Source: Aromatoleum toluclasticum ATCC 700605
GTDB taxonomy: Bacteria; Pseudomonadota; Gammaproteobacteria; Burkholderiales; Rhodocyclaceae
DNA length: 64,000 bases
NCBI RefSeq assembly: GCF_000378245.1
Contig: NZ_KB899510.1
Location: 1 to 64,000, forward strand
Direction of reading: 5' to 3'
Shown: in pieces, positions 1-10,847 of the stretch
Numbering within the stretch: the first letter of the stretch is position 1
How the letters are laid out: the number at the start of each line of letters is the position of its first letter
Made by a program: the position numbers and the translations under genes
The notes under the pieces: generated by a model
What the model saw: the letters and a program-made list of their open reading frames with translations, nothing else
Told to the model about the DNA's origin: nothing
Database searches by the model: none

Positions 1-1281
<1,281 letters not shown>

Positions 1282-1298
1282 AGACGAGGAGATAGGAC

Positions 1299-2549
1299 AT
1301 GCAGCATTACTCGGGATTCGGGCTCGTCAAGCACGCGCTCACCTACCACGAGAACTGGCAGCGCGCGTGGCGCAACCCGACGCCGAAGAAGAAATACGAC
1401 ATCGTGATCGTCGGCGGCGGCGGCCACGGGCTCGCCACCGCCTATTACCTCGCCAAGGAACACGGCATCACCAACGTCGCGGTGGTCGAGAAGGGCTGGC
1501 TGGGCGGGGGCAACACCGCGCGCAACACCACCATCGTGCGCTCGAACTACCTGTGGGACGAGGCCGCGTGGCTGTACGAGCACGCGATGAAGCTGTGGGA
1601 AGGCCTCTCCCAGGATCTGAACTACAACGTGATGTACTCCCAGCGCGGCGTGATGAACCTCGGCCACACGCTGCAGGACATGCGCGACATCCACCGCCGC
1701 GTCAATGCCAACCGCCTCAACGGCATCGACGGCGAAGTGCTGGACGTCAAGCAGATCCAGGAGATCGTGCCGATCATGGACCTGTCGAAGAACACGCGCT
1801 ATCCGGTGATGGGCGCCTCCTGGCAGCCGCGCGGCGGCGTGGCGCGCCATGATGCGGTGGCCTGGGGCTTCGCCCGCGGCGCGGACGCGCTGGGCGTGGA
1901 CATGCTGCAGCAGACCGAAGTCACCGGCATCCGCAAGAACGGCAACAAGGTCGTCGGCGTCGAGACCAACCGCGGCTTCATCGCCGCCGACACGGTGGGG
2001 GTCGTGACTGCCGGCAACTCCGGTGTGCTCGCGAAGATGGCGGGCTTCCAGCTGCCGATCGAATCGCACCCGCTGCAGGCGCTGGTGTCCGAGCCGATGA
2101 AGCCCATCCTCGACACCGTCGTGATGTCGAACAAGGTGCACGGCTACGTGAGCCAGTCGGACAAGGGCGACCTCGTGATCGGCGCGGGCATCGACGGCTA
2201 CAACGGCTACGGCCAGCGCGGCAGCTACGCGACCATCGAACACACGCTGCAGGCCATCGTCGAGATGTTCCCGATCTTCTCGCGCGTGCGCATGAACCGC
2301 CAGTGGGGCGGCATCGTCGATACCTGCCCGGACGCGTGCCCGATCATCTCGGCCACCCCGGTGGGGGGGCTCTTCTTCAACTGCGGCTGGGGCACCGGCG
2401 GCTTCAAGGCCACCCCGGGCTCGGGCAACGTCTTTGCGGCGACCTTGGCCGCGGGCAAGGCGCATCCGCTCGCCGCGCCGTTCTCCATCGACCGCTTCAT
2501 CTCCGGAAAACTCATCGACGAGCACGGCGCCGCGGGCGTCGCGCACTGA
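1299..2549 (+). CDS. soxB: Sarcosine oxidase subunit beta
   Basis: Catalytic flavin subunit of heterotetrameric sarcosine oxidase, which oxidises sarcosine to glycine and passes the methyl carbon to tetrahydrofolate. The 416-residue length is normal. An FAD Rossmann motif ([11 protein letters not shown]) lies at residues 34-44, followed by [14 protein letters not shown]. The [12 protein letters not shown] segment (His184) matches the region that carries the covalently bound FMN in characterised enzymes; that role is by family analogy. The start follows the purine-rich GAGGAGATAGG. It is first in the soxB-D-A-G order, which is diagnostic of the heterotetrameric enzyme and rules out monomeric sarcosine oxidase. 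Confidence 0.96.
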   Translation: MQHYSGFGLVKHALTYHENWQRAWRNPTPKKKYDIVIVGGGGHGLATAYYLAKEHGITNVAVVEKGWLGGGNTARNTTIVRSNYLWDEAAWLYEHAMKLWEGLSQDLNYNVMYSQRGVMNLGHTLQDMRDIHRRVNANRLNGIDGEVLDVKQIQEIVPIMDLSKNTRYPVMGASWQPRGGVARHDAVAWGFARGADALGVDMLQQTEVTGIRKNGNKVVGVETNRGFIAADTVGVVTAGNSGVLAKMAGFQLPIESHPLQALVSEPMKPILDTVVMSNKVHGYVSQSDKGDLVIGAGIDGYNGYGQRGSYATIEHTLQAIVEMFPIFSRVRMNRQWGGIVDTCPDACPIISATPVGGLFFNCGWGTGGFKATPGSGNVFAATLAAGKAHPLAAPFSIDRFISGKLIDEHGAAGVAH

Positions 2550-2563
2550 CAGGAGCCGCACCC

Positions 2564-2863
2564 ATGCTGCACATCTACTGCCCGCACTGCGCGGAAACCC
2601 GCGAAGAGGAAGAGTTCCGGCCGAAGGGCGAAGCGCACATCGCGCGCCCGGTGGAACCGGAAGCCACGAGCGACGAAGACTGGGGCAACTACCTCTTCTT
2701 CCGCAAGAACCCGCGCGGCCTGCACCACGAGCTGTGGTACCACGCCGCGGGCTGCCGCAAGTTCTTCAACGTGACGCGTGACACCGTGAGCTACCAGATT
2801 CACGAAACCTACAAGGTCGGCCAGAAGCCTTCGGTCACCGCTGACAAAGGAGCGGCCAAATGA
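2564..2863 (+). CDS. soxD: Sarcosine oxidase subunit delta
   Basis: Small zinc-binding subunit of heterotetrameric sarcosine oxidase, 99 residues. The N-terminal CPHC pair and a downstream cysteine/histidine cluster (HHELWYHAAGCRKFF) are the expected metal ligands of the delta family. ATG at 2564 follows AGGAG, 14 bases after the soxB stop, and the stop overlaps the soxA start as ATGA. It has no catalytic role by itself; in known structures it binds zinc and helps assemble the alpha and beta subunits. Confidence 0.94.
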   Translation: MLHIYCPHCAETREEEEFRPKGEAHIARPVEPEATSDEDWGNYLFFRKNPRGLHHELWYHAAGCRKFFNVTRDTVSYQIHETYKVGQKPSVTADKGAAK

Positions 2864-5800
2864 GCCAGCAGAATCGTCTCGGTACGGGCGGGCGCATCGA
2901 CCGCAGCCGCCCGCTGCGCTTCAGCTTCAACGGCCAGACCCTTGAGGGCTTCGCCGGCGACACGCTCGCCTCCGCCTTGCTCGCCAACGGCGTCGATGTC
3001 GTGGGCCGCAGCTTCAAGTACTCACGCCCGCGCGGCATCGTTGCCGCGGGCGCCGAGGAGCCGAATGCGATCGTGCAGCTCGGGGCCACCGAAGCGGGCC
3101 AGGTGCCCAACGTGCGTGCGACGCAACAGGCGCTCTACGGCGGGCTGGTGGCCGCGAGCACCAACGGCTGGCCGAACGTCGACCGCGACCTGCTGGGCGT
3201 GATCGGCAGCGTCGGCGGGCGCATGATGCCCCCGGGCTTCTACTACAAGACCTTCATGGCACCGGCCTCGCTGTGGCCGAAGTACGAAAAGTACATCCGC
3301 AAGGCCGCCGGCCTCGGGCGCACGCCGAAGGAGAAGGACCCGGACATCTACGATCACATCAACCGCCACTGCGACGTGCTGGTGATCGGCGCGGGCCCGG
3401 CGGGATTGGCCGCAGCCTTGGCGGCGGGCCGTTCCGGCGCACGCGTGATCGTGTGCGACGAACAGGACGAGATGGGCGGATCGCTGCTCGATGCGCGCGA
3501 ACTCGTCGACGGCCGCCCGGCGTCCGCGTGGGTCGCCAGCGTGCTCGCCGAGCTCGCGACCCTGCCCGAAGTGCTGGTGCTGCCGCGCACCACCGCCAAC
3601 GGCTACCACGACCACAACTTCGTGACGCTGCACGAGCGCCGCACCGAGCATCTCGCGGATCTCGCGCCGAGCATCAACGGCCGCCGCCAGGTGCGCGCCC
3701 GCATGCACCGCGTGCGCGCCGGCGAGGTGATCCTCGCCACCGGCACGCACGAGCGTCCGCTCGTCTTCGCCAACAACGATGTGCCGGGCAGCATGGTGGC
3801 CGGTGCGGTGTCGACCTACATCCGCCGCTACGCCGTCGTCCCGGGCCGCCGCCTGGTGCTGTCGACCGCCAACGACCACGCCTACCGCGCCGCGCTCGAC
3901 TGGGCGGACGCCGGCCGCGAAGTGGTCGCGATCGTCGATGCCCGCGAGCATCCCGAGGGCGACCTCGTCAACGAAGCGCGTGCGCGCAACATCCGCATCA
4001 TCCCCGGCTCCGCGGTGATCGAAGCGAACGGCAAGAAGCGTGTCACGGGCGCGCAGGTCGCGCGCATCGACATCGGCGGCTTCAAGGTCGCCGGTCGCGT
4101 CGAAACCTTGTCCTGCGACACCATCGCGAGCTCGGGCGGCTACAGCCCCGTCGTGCATCTGGCGGCGCACACCGGTGCGCGTCCCGAGTGGCGCGATGAC
4201 ATCCTCGGCTTCGTGCCCGGCAAGGTGCCGGGCATGACCCCGGTGGGCGGCGTGCACGGCAAGAGCGCGATTGCCGAAGCGCTCGCCGACGGCGCCGCGG
4301 CCGGCGTGGCCGCGGCCCAGCGCACCGGCTTCAAGGTCGAAGCGCCCGCGCTGCCCAAGGTCGCCAAGGTGCGCGAAGGCAAGGCCGCGGCGCTCTACCA
4401 GGTGCCGCACGTGAAACCCGCGATGCGCGCCCCGAAGCAGTTCGTCGATCCGCAGAACGACGTCACCGCGGCCGGCATCGAGCTCGCCACGCGCGAAGGC
4501 TTCGAGTCGATCGAGCACGTCAAGCGCTACACCGGCATGGGCTTCGGCACCGACCAGGGCAAGCTCGGCAACATCAACGGCATGGCGATCGCCGCGCGCT
4601 GCCTGAAGCAGACCATCCCGCAGACCGGCACCACGGTGTTCCGCCCGAACTACACGCCGATCACCTTCGGCGCGATCGCCGGGCGCCACTGCCGCGAGTT
4701 CTTCGACCCGCGTCGGTTCACGGCACTGCACGCGTGGCACGTCGAGCACGGCGCGAAGTTCGAGGAAGTGGGCCAGTGGATGCGTCCGTGGTACTTCCCG
4801 CGCGGCAACGAGACCATGCACGAGGCGGTGCAGCGCGAATGCCGCGCCGTGCGCGAAGGCGTCGGCATCCTCGACGCCTCGACGCTGGGCAAGATCGAGA
4901 TCCAGGGCAAGGACGCGCGCGAGTTCCTCAACCGCATCTACACCAACGCCTGGACCAAGCTCGACGTCGGCAAGTGCCGCTATGGCCTCATGTGCAAGGA
5001 CGACGGCATGGTGATGGACGACGGCGTGACCGCGTGCATCGGCGACAACCACTTCCACATGACCACGACGACCGGCGGCGCCGCGGCGGTGCTGGACTGG
5101 ATGGAGCTGTGGCACCAGACCGAGTGGCCCGAGCTGGAGGTGTATTTCAACTCGGTGACCGACCACTGGGCGGCGATGGCGATCAACGGCCCCAACGCGC
5201 GGAAGCTCCTCGCGGAGCTCACCGACGACATCGACCTCGCGCGCGACAACTTCAAGTTCATGGACATGCGCGAAGGCACGGTCGCGGGCGTCCCGGCGCG
5301 CGTGTATCGCATCTCCTTCACCGGCGAGCTCTCCTACGAGATCAACGTGCAGGCCAACCACGCGCTGCATGTGTGGAAGGCGCTGTTCGAGAAGGGCGAG
5401 AAGTACGGCCTGACGCCCTACGGCACCGAGACCATGCACGTGCTGCGCGCCGAGAAGGGCTTCATCATCGTCGGCCAGGAAACCGACGGCTCGATGACGC
5501 CCGAGGATCTGGGCATGCAGTGGTGCGTGGGCTACAAGAAGCCCTTCTCGTGGATCGGGCGGCGCGCGCTGACGCGCCCGGACACCAAGCGCGAGGACCG
5601 CAAGCAGCTCGTCGGCCTCAAGCCCCTCGACCCGCAGCTGGTGCTCGACGAGGGTGCGCAGATCGTGCTCGAGAAGGAGATCCGCATCCCGATGCCCATG
5701 GTCGGGCACGTCACGTCGAGCTATTACAGCCCCAACCTGGGCCACTCGTTCGCGCTCGCGGTCGTCAAGGGCGGCAGCCAGCGCATCGGGCAAACCGTTT

Positions 5801-5889
5801 ATCTGCCGATGGCCGACGGCCGGGTGCATGCGGCCGAGGTCGTGAGCCCGGTCTTCCTGGATGCAGAAGGAGCACGCCAAAATGTCTGA
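2860..5889 (+). CDS. soxA: Sarcosine oxidase subunit alpha
   Basis: Largest subunit (1009 residues) of heterotetrameric sarcosine oxidase. The N-terminus resembles a [2Fe-2S]-fold domain (FNGQTLEGFAGDTLASALLA). A dinucleotide-binding Rossmann motif (VLVIGAGPAGLAAAL) lies near residue 173. The C-terminal roughly 380 residues form a GcvT-like aminomethyltransferase domain (start near MHEAVQRECRAVREGVGILD) that receives the iminium intermediate and makes 5,10-methylene-tetrahydrofolate. Length and domain order match the family. It is translationally coupled to soxD at its start (ATGA) and overlaps soxG by 8 bases at its end. Confidence 0.96.
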   Translation: MSQQNRLGTGGRIDRSRPLRFSFNGQTLEGFAGDTLASALLANGVDVVGRSFKYSRPRGIVAAGAEEPNAIVQLGATEAGQVPNVRATQQALYGGLVAASTNGWPNVDRDLLGVIGSVGGRMMPPGFYYKTFMAPASLWPKYEKYIRKAAGLGRTPKEKDPDIYDHINRHCDVLVIGAGPAGLAAALAAGRSGARVIVCDEQDEMGGSLLDARELVDGRPASAWVASVLAELATLPEVLVLPRTTANGYHDHNFVTLHERRTEHLADLAPSINGRRQVRARMHRVRAGEVILATGTHERPLVFANNDVPGSMVAGAVSTYIRRYAVVPGRRLVLSTANDHAYRAALDWADAGREVVAIVDAREHPEGDLVNEARARNIRIIPGSAVIEANGKKRVTGAQVARIDIGGFKVAGRVETLSCDTIASSGGYSPVVHLAAHTGARPEWRDDILGFVPGKVPGMTPVGGVHGKSAIAEALADGAAAGVAAAQRTGFKVEAPALPKVAKVREGKAAALYQVPHVKPAMRAPKQFVDPQNDVTAAGIELATREGFESIEHVKRYTGMGFGTDQGKLGNINGMAIAARCLKQTIPQTGTTVFRPNYTPITFGAIAGRHCREFFDPRRFTALHAWHVEHGAKFEEVGQWMRPWYFPRGNETMHEAVQRECRAVREGVGILDASTLGKIEIQGKDAREFLNRIYTNAWTKLDVGKCRYGLMCKDDGMVMDDGVTACIGDNHFHMTTTTGGAAAVLDWMELWHQTEWPELEVYFNSVTDHWAAMAINGPNARKLLAELTDDIDLARDNFKFMDMREGTVAGVPARVYRISFTGELSYEINVQANHALHVWKALFEKGEKYGLTPYGTETMHVLRAEKGFIIVGQETDGSMTPEDLGMQWCVGYKKPFSWIGRRALTRPDTKREDRKQLVGLKPLDPQLVLDEGAQIVLEKEIRIPMPMVGHVTSSYYSPNLGHSFALAVVKGGSQRIGQTVYLPMADGRVHAAEVVSPVFLDAEGARQNV

Positions 5890-6580
5890 GATTGCACAGA
5901 TGGACCTGAATCCGCGTGGCGCGGTGAAGTCCGAGTCGCCGCTGGCGATGACGCGCGTGAACGTCGTGCTCGCCGCGTCGGCGCGTGACGCCGGCGTGGT
6001 GGTGCGCGAGAAACCCTTCCTCGGGCATCTCGTGCTGCGTGGGCGCGCCGAGGACGAAGCCTTCCGCGCCGGTGTCGAGCGCGTGCTGGGTCTGGCGCTG
6101 CCGCTCGCGCTCGGTCCGGTCGCGCGCGACGAGGCGCGCGGCGTGAGCCTGCAGTGGATGTCGCCCGACGAGTGGCTGATCGTCGTGCCGGCCGGGCTCG
6201 AGTTCGACGCCGAGGCGGCGCTGCGGCGCGAGCTCACCGGTCACTACGCGGTGATGAACACCAGCGGCGGCCAGACGGTGCTGGAGCTCACGGGCCCGAA
6301 GGTGCGCGAGCTCTTGATGAAGTGCACCCCCTACGACGTGCATCCGCGCGCCTTCCCGGTCGGCAAGGGCGTCTCCAGCGTCTTCGCGAAGAGCTCGGCA
6401 GTCATCCGCCGCGTCGATGAAGAGCGCTGGGAACTCGTGATCCGCCGCAGCTTCGCCGATTACCTGTACCGCTGGATCCTCGATGCGGCGGAGGAGTTCG
6501 GGGTGTTCGTCTCGCCGTCGGAATCCGCAGGCTCAGTTGAACACCGTATGGCGCGCGAGGCGGCGGTCGAGGGTCGCTAG
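5882..6580 (+). CDS. soxG: Sarcosine oxidase subunit gamma
   Basis: Gamma subunit of heterotetrameric sarcosine oxidase, 232 residues, with GcvT-like folding (LQWMSPDEWLIVVPAG, TSGGQTVLELTGPKVRELL). The start at 5882 (MSEIAQ) is preferred over an in-frame ATG at 5861 because AAGGAG lies about 10 bases before it and the family begins similarly; it overlaps the soxA stop by 8 bases. It closes the soxBDAG unit. No further folate or formyl-tetrahydrofolate gene follows directly; the next DNA is a broken regulator. Confidence 0.92.
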   Translation: MSEIAQMDLNPRGAVKSESPLAMTRVNVVLAASARDAGVVVREKPFLGHLVLRGRAEDEAFRAGVERVLGLALPLALGPVARDEARGVSLQWMSPDEWLIVVPAGLEFDAEAALRRELTGHYAVMNTSGGQTVLELTGPKVRELLMKCTPYDVHPRAFPVGKGVSSVFAKSSAVIRRVDEERWELVIRRSFADYLYRWILDAAEEFGVFVSPSESAGSVEHRMAREAAVEGR

Positions 6581-6692
6581 ACGGGAGAATGCAAGCAAAT
6601 GGGAACGCCGGGCGTGCGACATCGGGCTGGATGTCGAGCGCCTGGCGTAGCCAGCCGGTGAGCGGAGATATTGCGGAGAGGAGTCTGGCAGC

Positions 6693-7530
6693 ATGCCCGA
6701 GGGTGCGAAAGTGCTGGTGGTCGATGATGACCCGGTGACCCGCAACTGCCTGGCGGAATACTTCGCTGCAGAAAATTACGATGTGATCGTCGCGGAGACG
6801 GCCGAGGAGGCTGGACGCATCGCCGTGACGGACGATGTCGACCTCGTGCTGCTCGATATCCGGCTGCCGGGGAAGACGGGCTGACCCTGACGCGCGAACT
6901 GCGTGTGCAGTCCGATCTCGGCATCATTCTCGTGTCGGGGCGACAGGACGAGATCGAGCGTATCGTCGGCCTCGAATGCGGCGCCGACGAGTACGTCACC
7001 AAGCCGTTCAACCCGCGGAAAATCCTGGCACGGGCCAAGAATCTGATCCGGCGGGTGAAGCAGGCACGTGCCGCGCCCGCCGACGCGGTTCGGGAAAACG
7101 TGGTGGTCTTTGCCGGTTGCACCCTGCATATCGACCGGCGGCGCCTCGCGTTCTCGGAAGAGCCTCTCGTCGCTGACCCTGTCGTGCTCTTCGTCCGCCG
7201 CGACCGGCAGTTCCCGTTCGCGCAATGGTCCGACCTCGCAGGCAAGACGGTGGGGCTGCTGCTCGGGGACAGTTTCGACGAGCGTTTCGACCGTTTTGCC
7301 GAGGCGCGCCTGAAGGTCGAACGGGTGTCGAGCAGCGAGCAGAACGTGCGCAAGCTGATGCTCGGGCGCATCGATTTCATGCCGGTCGGCCTGCGTACCT
7401 GGCGTCTGCAGGGGCAATGGTCGGCAGCGGCCAATGCTTGCGCGCGACCTGGAGGATGCAGAGGGCTATCTGCAATAGCGGTGGATTCGTGACAGAGGAT
7501 GGCGGATCGGTGCTATCCGCGCGTGATCGA
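6693..7530 (+). pseudogene. Broken TorR-like response regulator joined to a solute-binding-protein fragment
   Basis: The first frame (to the stop at 6884) gives a receiver-domain N-terminus with the acidic pocket VVDDDPVT and the phospho-acceptor VLLDIRLPG. The expected continuation (GLTLTRELRVQSD, then GADEYVTKPF) lies in another frame from about 6876, so one base has been lost or gained near 6875-6884. The second frame resembles TorR up to VFAGCTLHIDRRRLAFSEEPL. There, instead of the winged-helix DNA-binding domain, it becomes a family-3 periplasmic binding-protein segment (FAQWSDLAGKTVGLLLGDSF, KLMLGRIDFMPVG). That segment breaks down after 7420, with in-frame stops in the alternative frames. 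Two unrelated gene pieces have apparently been fused by deletion. It is unlikely to be functional. Confidence 0.8.
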
Positions 7531-7708
7531 AGCCTATCTTGAGGGAGCGTGTGCAAAATTGTGATGACTTGTGCGGTCGCGATTTACATCCAGGCCCGCG
7601 ACGGTGATACCCGTCGTCGCTGGATTGCTCGCACCTGTCGCAATGCGGCACGTTAAGGTCTGATCGCTGATTTATCTTGGGTCTTCGTAACACCGGACGG
7701 GGACGAAC

Positions 7709-8182
7709 ATGAACCAGATCTTCATCGATGACATTCACGCAGACGCGCAGGTCGGCATCTACCCGCATGAGCTGGTCGGTTCGCAGCCCGTGTCGATCAC
7801 CTTGCGCCTCGGCATCGGCGGACGGGCTGCCCGCAGCGACCGCATCGAGGACACCATCGACTACGCGGAGCTGGTCGTGCGCCTGCGGGAGTACCTCGCG
7901 CAGCGTCGCTTTGCGCTGCTCGAACACCTGGCAGATTCACTGGCCGGCGTGATCTTCGACAAATTCCGCCCGAGCTGGCTGACCCTGTCCGTGCATAAGC
8001 CACAGGTGCTGGAAGGCGTGGGGCGCGTCGGCGTGATGATCGAACGCAAGCACGACGAATACGTGGCGCAGGCTCCCTTCCCGCTGCACCAGGCGGCGAA
8101 GGAGGGCGTCGACGTCTTCCGCGTGTTCGACTCGCTCAACGACAAGGTCGCGGCGCGGGATCTGCTGGTCGAGCTCGCCTGA
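7709..8182 (+). CDS. folB: Dihydroneopterin aldolase-like protein with unusual C-terminal tail
   Basis: Residues 1 to about 115 match FolB, which converts 7,8-dihydroneopterin to 6-hydroxymethyl-dihydropterin in folate synthesis. Visible family landmarks are GIYPHE, DTIDYAELV, LLEHLA and the basic VHKPQ. FolB proteins usually end near here (GVMIER). This one continues about 40 residues, with a stretch (AAKEGVDVFRVFDSLND) very like a conserved motif of pyruvate/oxaloacetate carboxyltransferase domains, too short to fold as one. The tail may be a relic of a recombination. Its position between the sarcosine oxidase genes and pabB suggests folate supply for that enzyme. Activity is probable but the tail lowers certainty. 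Confidence 0.8.
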   Translation: MNQIFIDDIHADAQVGIYPHELVGSQPVSITLRLGIGGRAARSDRIEDTIDYAELVVRLREYLAQRRFALLEHLADSLAGVIFDKFRPSWLTLSVHKPQVLEGVGRVGVMIERKHDEYVAQAPFPLHQAAKEGVDVFRVFDSLNDKVAARDLLVELA

Positions 8183-8190
8183 GAACGGAT

Positions 8191-9357
8191 ATGGGACGCC
8201 GCGAAGACGCCTTGTCGGGTGACGAAGCCGTGACGCGCTTGCGTTTCGACTTTCCGACGCTCGATGAGCGCGAAGGACCGCTGGTATTCGAGCAGCCGTC
8301 CGAAACCATCGAAGCCCGCGAAGTGTCGCAGGTCCGCACCGCGCTCGCCCGGGCAGATCGCGCCGCCCGCGAGGGCAAGTGGGTCGCCGGCTTCGTCTGC
8401 TACGAGGCTGGCGCGGCCTTCGACCCTGCGTTTCGTTTCCGCGGCCGGGCGGATCTCCCGCTCGCATGGTTCGGCGTTTTCGATGAGCCCGTCGCGGCAA
8501 TCGCCCCAAGGCAGGCTGCGGCCCCGGCCTTCGACTGGGGCCTGTCGGCGGGCCGCCCGCGCTACGAGCAGGATATCGCGGCGATCCTGGAACACATCCG
8601 CGCGGGCGATGTGTATCAGGTCAACCACACGCTGCGCCTGGCCGGGCGCTACGCCGGCGACTGGCACTCGCTTTACGCCGGCTTGCGGCAGCGGCAGGCG
8701 ACGGGGTACTGCGCCTGTATCGAGTTGGGCCGGCACCGCATCCTGAGCGTTTCGCCCGAGCTGTTCTTCTCCCGTGAGAGTCGCCGCCTGACCTTCAAGC
8801 CGATGAAAGGCACGGCGCGGCGGGGCGCTTCGAAGGAACTGGATCGTGCGCTGCGGGATTCGCTTGCGACGGCGGAAAAGGAGCGGGCCGAGAACCTCAT
8901 GATCGTCGATCTCATCCGCAACGACCTGTCACGCATCGCGCAACCGCATTCCGTGTCGGTGCCGTCGCTGTTCTCCATCGAGAAATATCCCACGGTATGG
9001 CAGATGACGTCGACCGTGACCGCCGACATCGCGCCTGATATCGGACTGGAAGAGATCTTCGCCGCGACCTTTCCCTGCGGATCGATCACCGGCGCACCGA
9101 AGATCGAAGCAATGAAAATCATTGCCGAACTTGAGACCGAAGCGCGGGGAATTTATTGCGGTGCGATAGGAATGCTGCGGCCCGGCGGTGATGCGGTTTT
9201 CAATGTCGCAATTCGCACGCTCGCATTGGACACCATTGCAGGTACAGGCCAATACGGCGTTGGAAGCGGCATCACCGCCGATTCGATTGCCCGCAGCGAA
9301 TACGACGAGGTCTTCGCGAAATGTCTGGTGGTGCAGGAATTATCGGTAATCGATTGA
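8191..9357 (+). CDS. pabB: Aminodeoxychorismate synthase component I
   Basis: Chorismate-binding enzyme that aminates chorismate to 4-amino-4-deoxychorismate, the p-aminobenzoate precursor of folate. The 388 residues comprise a short N-terminal part and the conserved C-terminal chorismate domain: DVYQVNHTLRL, KGTARRG, ENLMIVDLIRNDL, FPCGSITGAPKIEAM and GVGSGITADS. The last is the typical end of the catalytic domain. There is no fused aminotransferase-IV (PabC) domain, which many relatives carry. The start is uncertain: ATG at 8191 lies 8 bases after folB, but a GTG near 8231 just before the conserved part is possible. It forms a two-gene folate unit with folB. Confidence 0.9.
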   Translation: MGRREDALSGDEAVTRLRFDFPTLDEREGPLVFEQPSETIEAREVSQVRTALARADRAAREGKWVAGFVCYEAGAAFDPAFRFRGRADLPLAWFGVFDEPVAAIAPRQAAAPAFDWGLSAGRPRYEQDIAAILEHIRAGDVYQVNHTLRLAGRYAGDWHSLYAGLRQRQATGYCACIELGRHRILSVSPELFFSRESRRLTFKPMKGTARRGASKELDRALRDSLATAEKERAENLMIVDLIRNDLSRIAQPHSVSVPSLFSIEKYPTVWQMTSTVTADIAPDIGLEEIFAATFPCGSITGAPKIEAMKIIAELETEARGIYCGAIGMLRPGGDAVFNVAIRTLALDTIAGTGQYGVGSGITADSIARSEYDEVFAKCLVVQELSVID

Positions 9358-9553
9358 TATTGAAGCGTCGCGAAAACGGACCACACCCTGCGTACTTCTG
9401 TTCGTGCCGGTGGCGGCCCCGATATAGAAGAATTCTGTTTATGGAAAGATGCCAGGAAGCACTCGACGGTTGTTCTCCCTCTCCAACCCGCATTCCCTCG
9501 CGTGCGGCATCTTTCCCTTTTATTGGCAGCAACATGAACTGCAGGAGAAAGTC

Positions 9554-9844
9554 GTGTCCAGGGATGCAGCAAAGAAACTGAAGCAGGCTTTTGCGGCTGC
9601 GCAGGACGAGGTGCAACGCAAGGCGGCGGCCGTTGCGTTGTTGAAACATAGTCTTGACCTGGGACACCGCCGGCTTTCATTGATGCGCCTGGAAGCCGCC
9701 ATCGGTTGCGGCGCTGCTCTTGCCGACGAGGACCTCCACCGTTGTGCGGATCTGGCGTTGATGGTCAGTGATCCGGGCATCCATGCCCGACTGGCGCAGG
9801 TGAGCCGTCGGCTTGCTGCCGTGCTTTCTTCCTCCGCGCCCTGA
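9554..9844 (+). CDS. Hypothetical protein, mostly helical
   Basis: A 96-residue frame starting at GTG 9554, chosen because GGAGAAAG lies directly upstream; an in-frame ATG at 9449 would add a low-complexity leader lacking a ribosome site. The protein is rich in alanine, leucine and charged residues (KKLKQAFAAAQDEVQRKAA; HSLDLGHRRLSLMRLEAAIG) and is predicted by eye to be helical and cytoplasmic. I recognise no family. It converges on cobC with a 16-base gap. The region before it (9358-9553) is less GC-rich than its surroundings and holds nothing recognisable. Confidence 0.45.
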   Translation: MSRDAAKKLKQAFAAAQDEVQRKAAAVALLKHSLDLGHRRLSLMRLEAAIGCGAALADEDLHRCADLALMVSDPGIHARLAQVSRRLAAVLSSSAP

Positions 9845-9860
9845 TTGGCGAAGGCGCAGC

Positions 9861-10847
9861 TCACCGCCACTCCGCAATTGCCGCCGCCAGTCGCTGCCAG
9901 TGTGCGTCGCCCGCCGGCAACCCGAAACGGAGCAGCGGTTGGGGATCGTAGTGCCGAACGAGAATGCCTCGTTCGGCAAAATGTTTGAAGAGGGAATGGG
10001 CGCGGTCGGTGGTGACGGTCGCGAATAGCGGCGTTGCGGCAACCTGGCCGAGCGGCGCCAGGACCTGCTGCAGTCGCCGACTGCCGGCTGTCAGCGCGTC
10101 TCGGGTTTCGGCCTGCCAGGTGTGATCAGCCAAGGCCCGCTTGGCGACTTCCCGGGATGGCCCGGCGAGCGCCCAAGGGCCGATGGCTTCGCGCAGGCGG
10201 GCGAGGATTTCGGCAGTCGCGAAGACGAAACCCACCCGTGCGCCGGCCAGTCCGAAAAACTTCCCGAGGGAACGCAGAACGATCAGGTTGGGCGCCTGCG
10301 CGCTGCCGGCCAGGTCGGCGACGCTGTTCTCCGGTTGGGAATCGGCGAAAGCCTCGTCCACCACCAGCCAGCCCCCCCGGCGTTGGAGTTCGTCGGCTGC
10401 GGCCAGCACGGCGCTGCGCGTATGCAACTCCGCGGTCGGGTTGTTGGGATTGCAGACCACCACCACGGGCGTGGCGGCGGCGAGCGCCTGCGCCAAGGTG
10501 GAATACGCCAGGGAGAGGACCCGATGCCCGGCCTTTGCCCACGCCTGCGGGTGCTCGTTGTAGATCGGAACCAGGCAGGCGACCGTGCCCGTGGGAAACA
10601 GGCCAGGCAAGAGCTGGATGGCGGCTTGTGATCCCGGGACGGGCAGCAGGCCATCGCTGCCGTAATAGCTTGCCGCTGCCGCTTCCAGTCCGTCGTCGTC
10701 TTCCGGCAAGCGTTGCCAACTGGCGGGCGGCAAGGGCGGCACCGGCCAGCCGCGTGGGCTTATTCCGGTTGAAAGGTCCAGCCATTCGGAGGGAGGGATT
10801 CCGTATCGTACGGATGCGGCGAGGAGGCGGCCACCGTGTTCAAGCAT
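9861..10847 (-). CDS. cobC: Threonine-phosphate decarboxylase
   Basis: PLP-dependent enzyme (328 residues) that makes (R)-1-amino-2-propanol phosphate for the nucleotide loop of cobalamin; named cobC in Pseudomonas and cobD in Salmonella. Aminotransferase class I/II features are [13 protein letters not shown] near the N-terminus, [17 protein letters not shown] and the PLP lysine context [17 protein letters not shown]. The start codon overlaps the end of cobD by 8 bases, so the two are co-translated. Its product is used by the adjacent CobD enzyme. It lies downstream of the leftward cobalamin riboswitch at 12285-12486. Confidence 0.92.
   Translation of the reverse strand: MLEHGGRLLAASVRYGIPPSEWLDLSTGISPRGWPVPPLPPASWQRLPEDDDGLEAAAASYYGSDGLLPVPGSQAAIQLLPGLFPTGTVACLVPIYNEHPQAWAKAGHRVLSLAYSTLAQALAAATPVVVVCNPNNPTAELHTRSAVLAAADELQRRGGWLVVDEAFADSQPENSVADLAGSAQAPNLIVLRSLGKFFGLAGARVGFVFATAEILARLREAIGPWALAGPSREVAKRALADHTWQAETRDALTAGSRRLQQVLAPLGQVAATPLFATVTTDRAHSLFKHFAERGILVRHYDPQPLLRFGLPAGDAHWQRLAAAIAEWR

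Noticed and set aside
3022-6237. Frame of over 1000 codons on the minus strand opposite soxA
   Set aside because: Antisense of a confidently identified gene in GC-rich DNA; the composition is that of a shadow frame.
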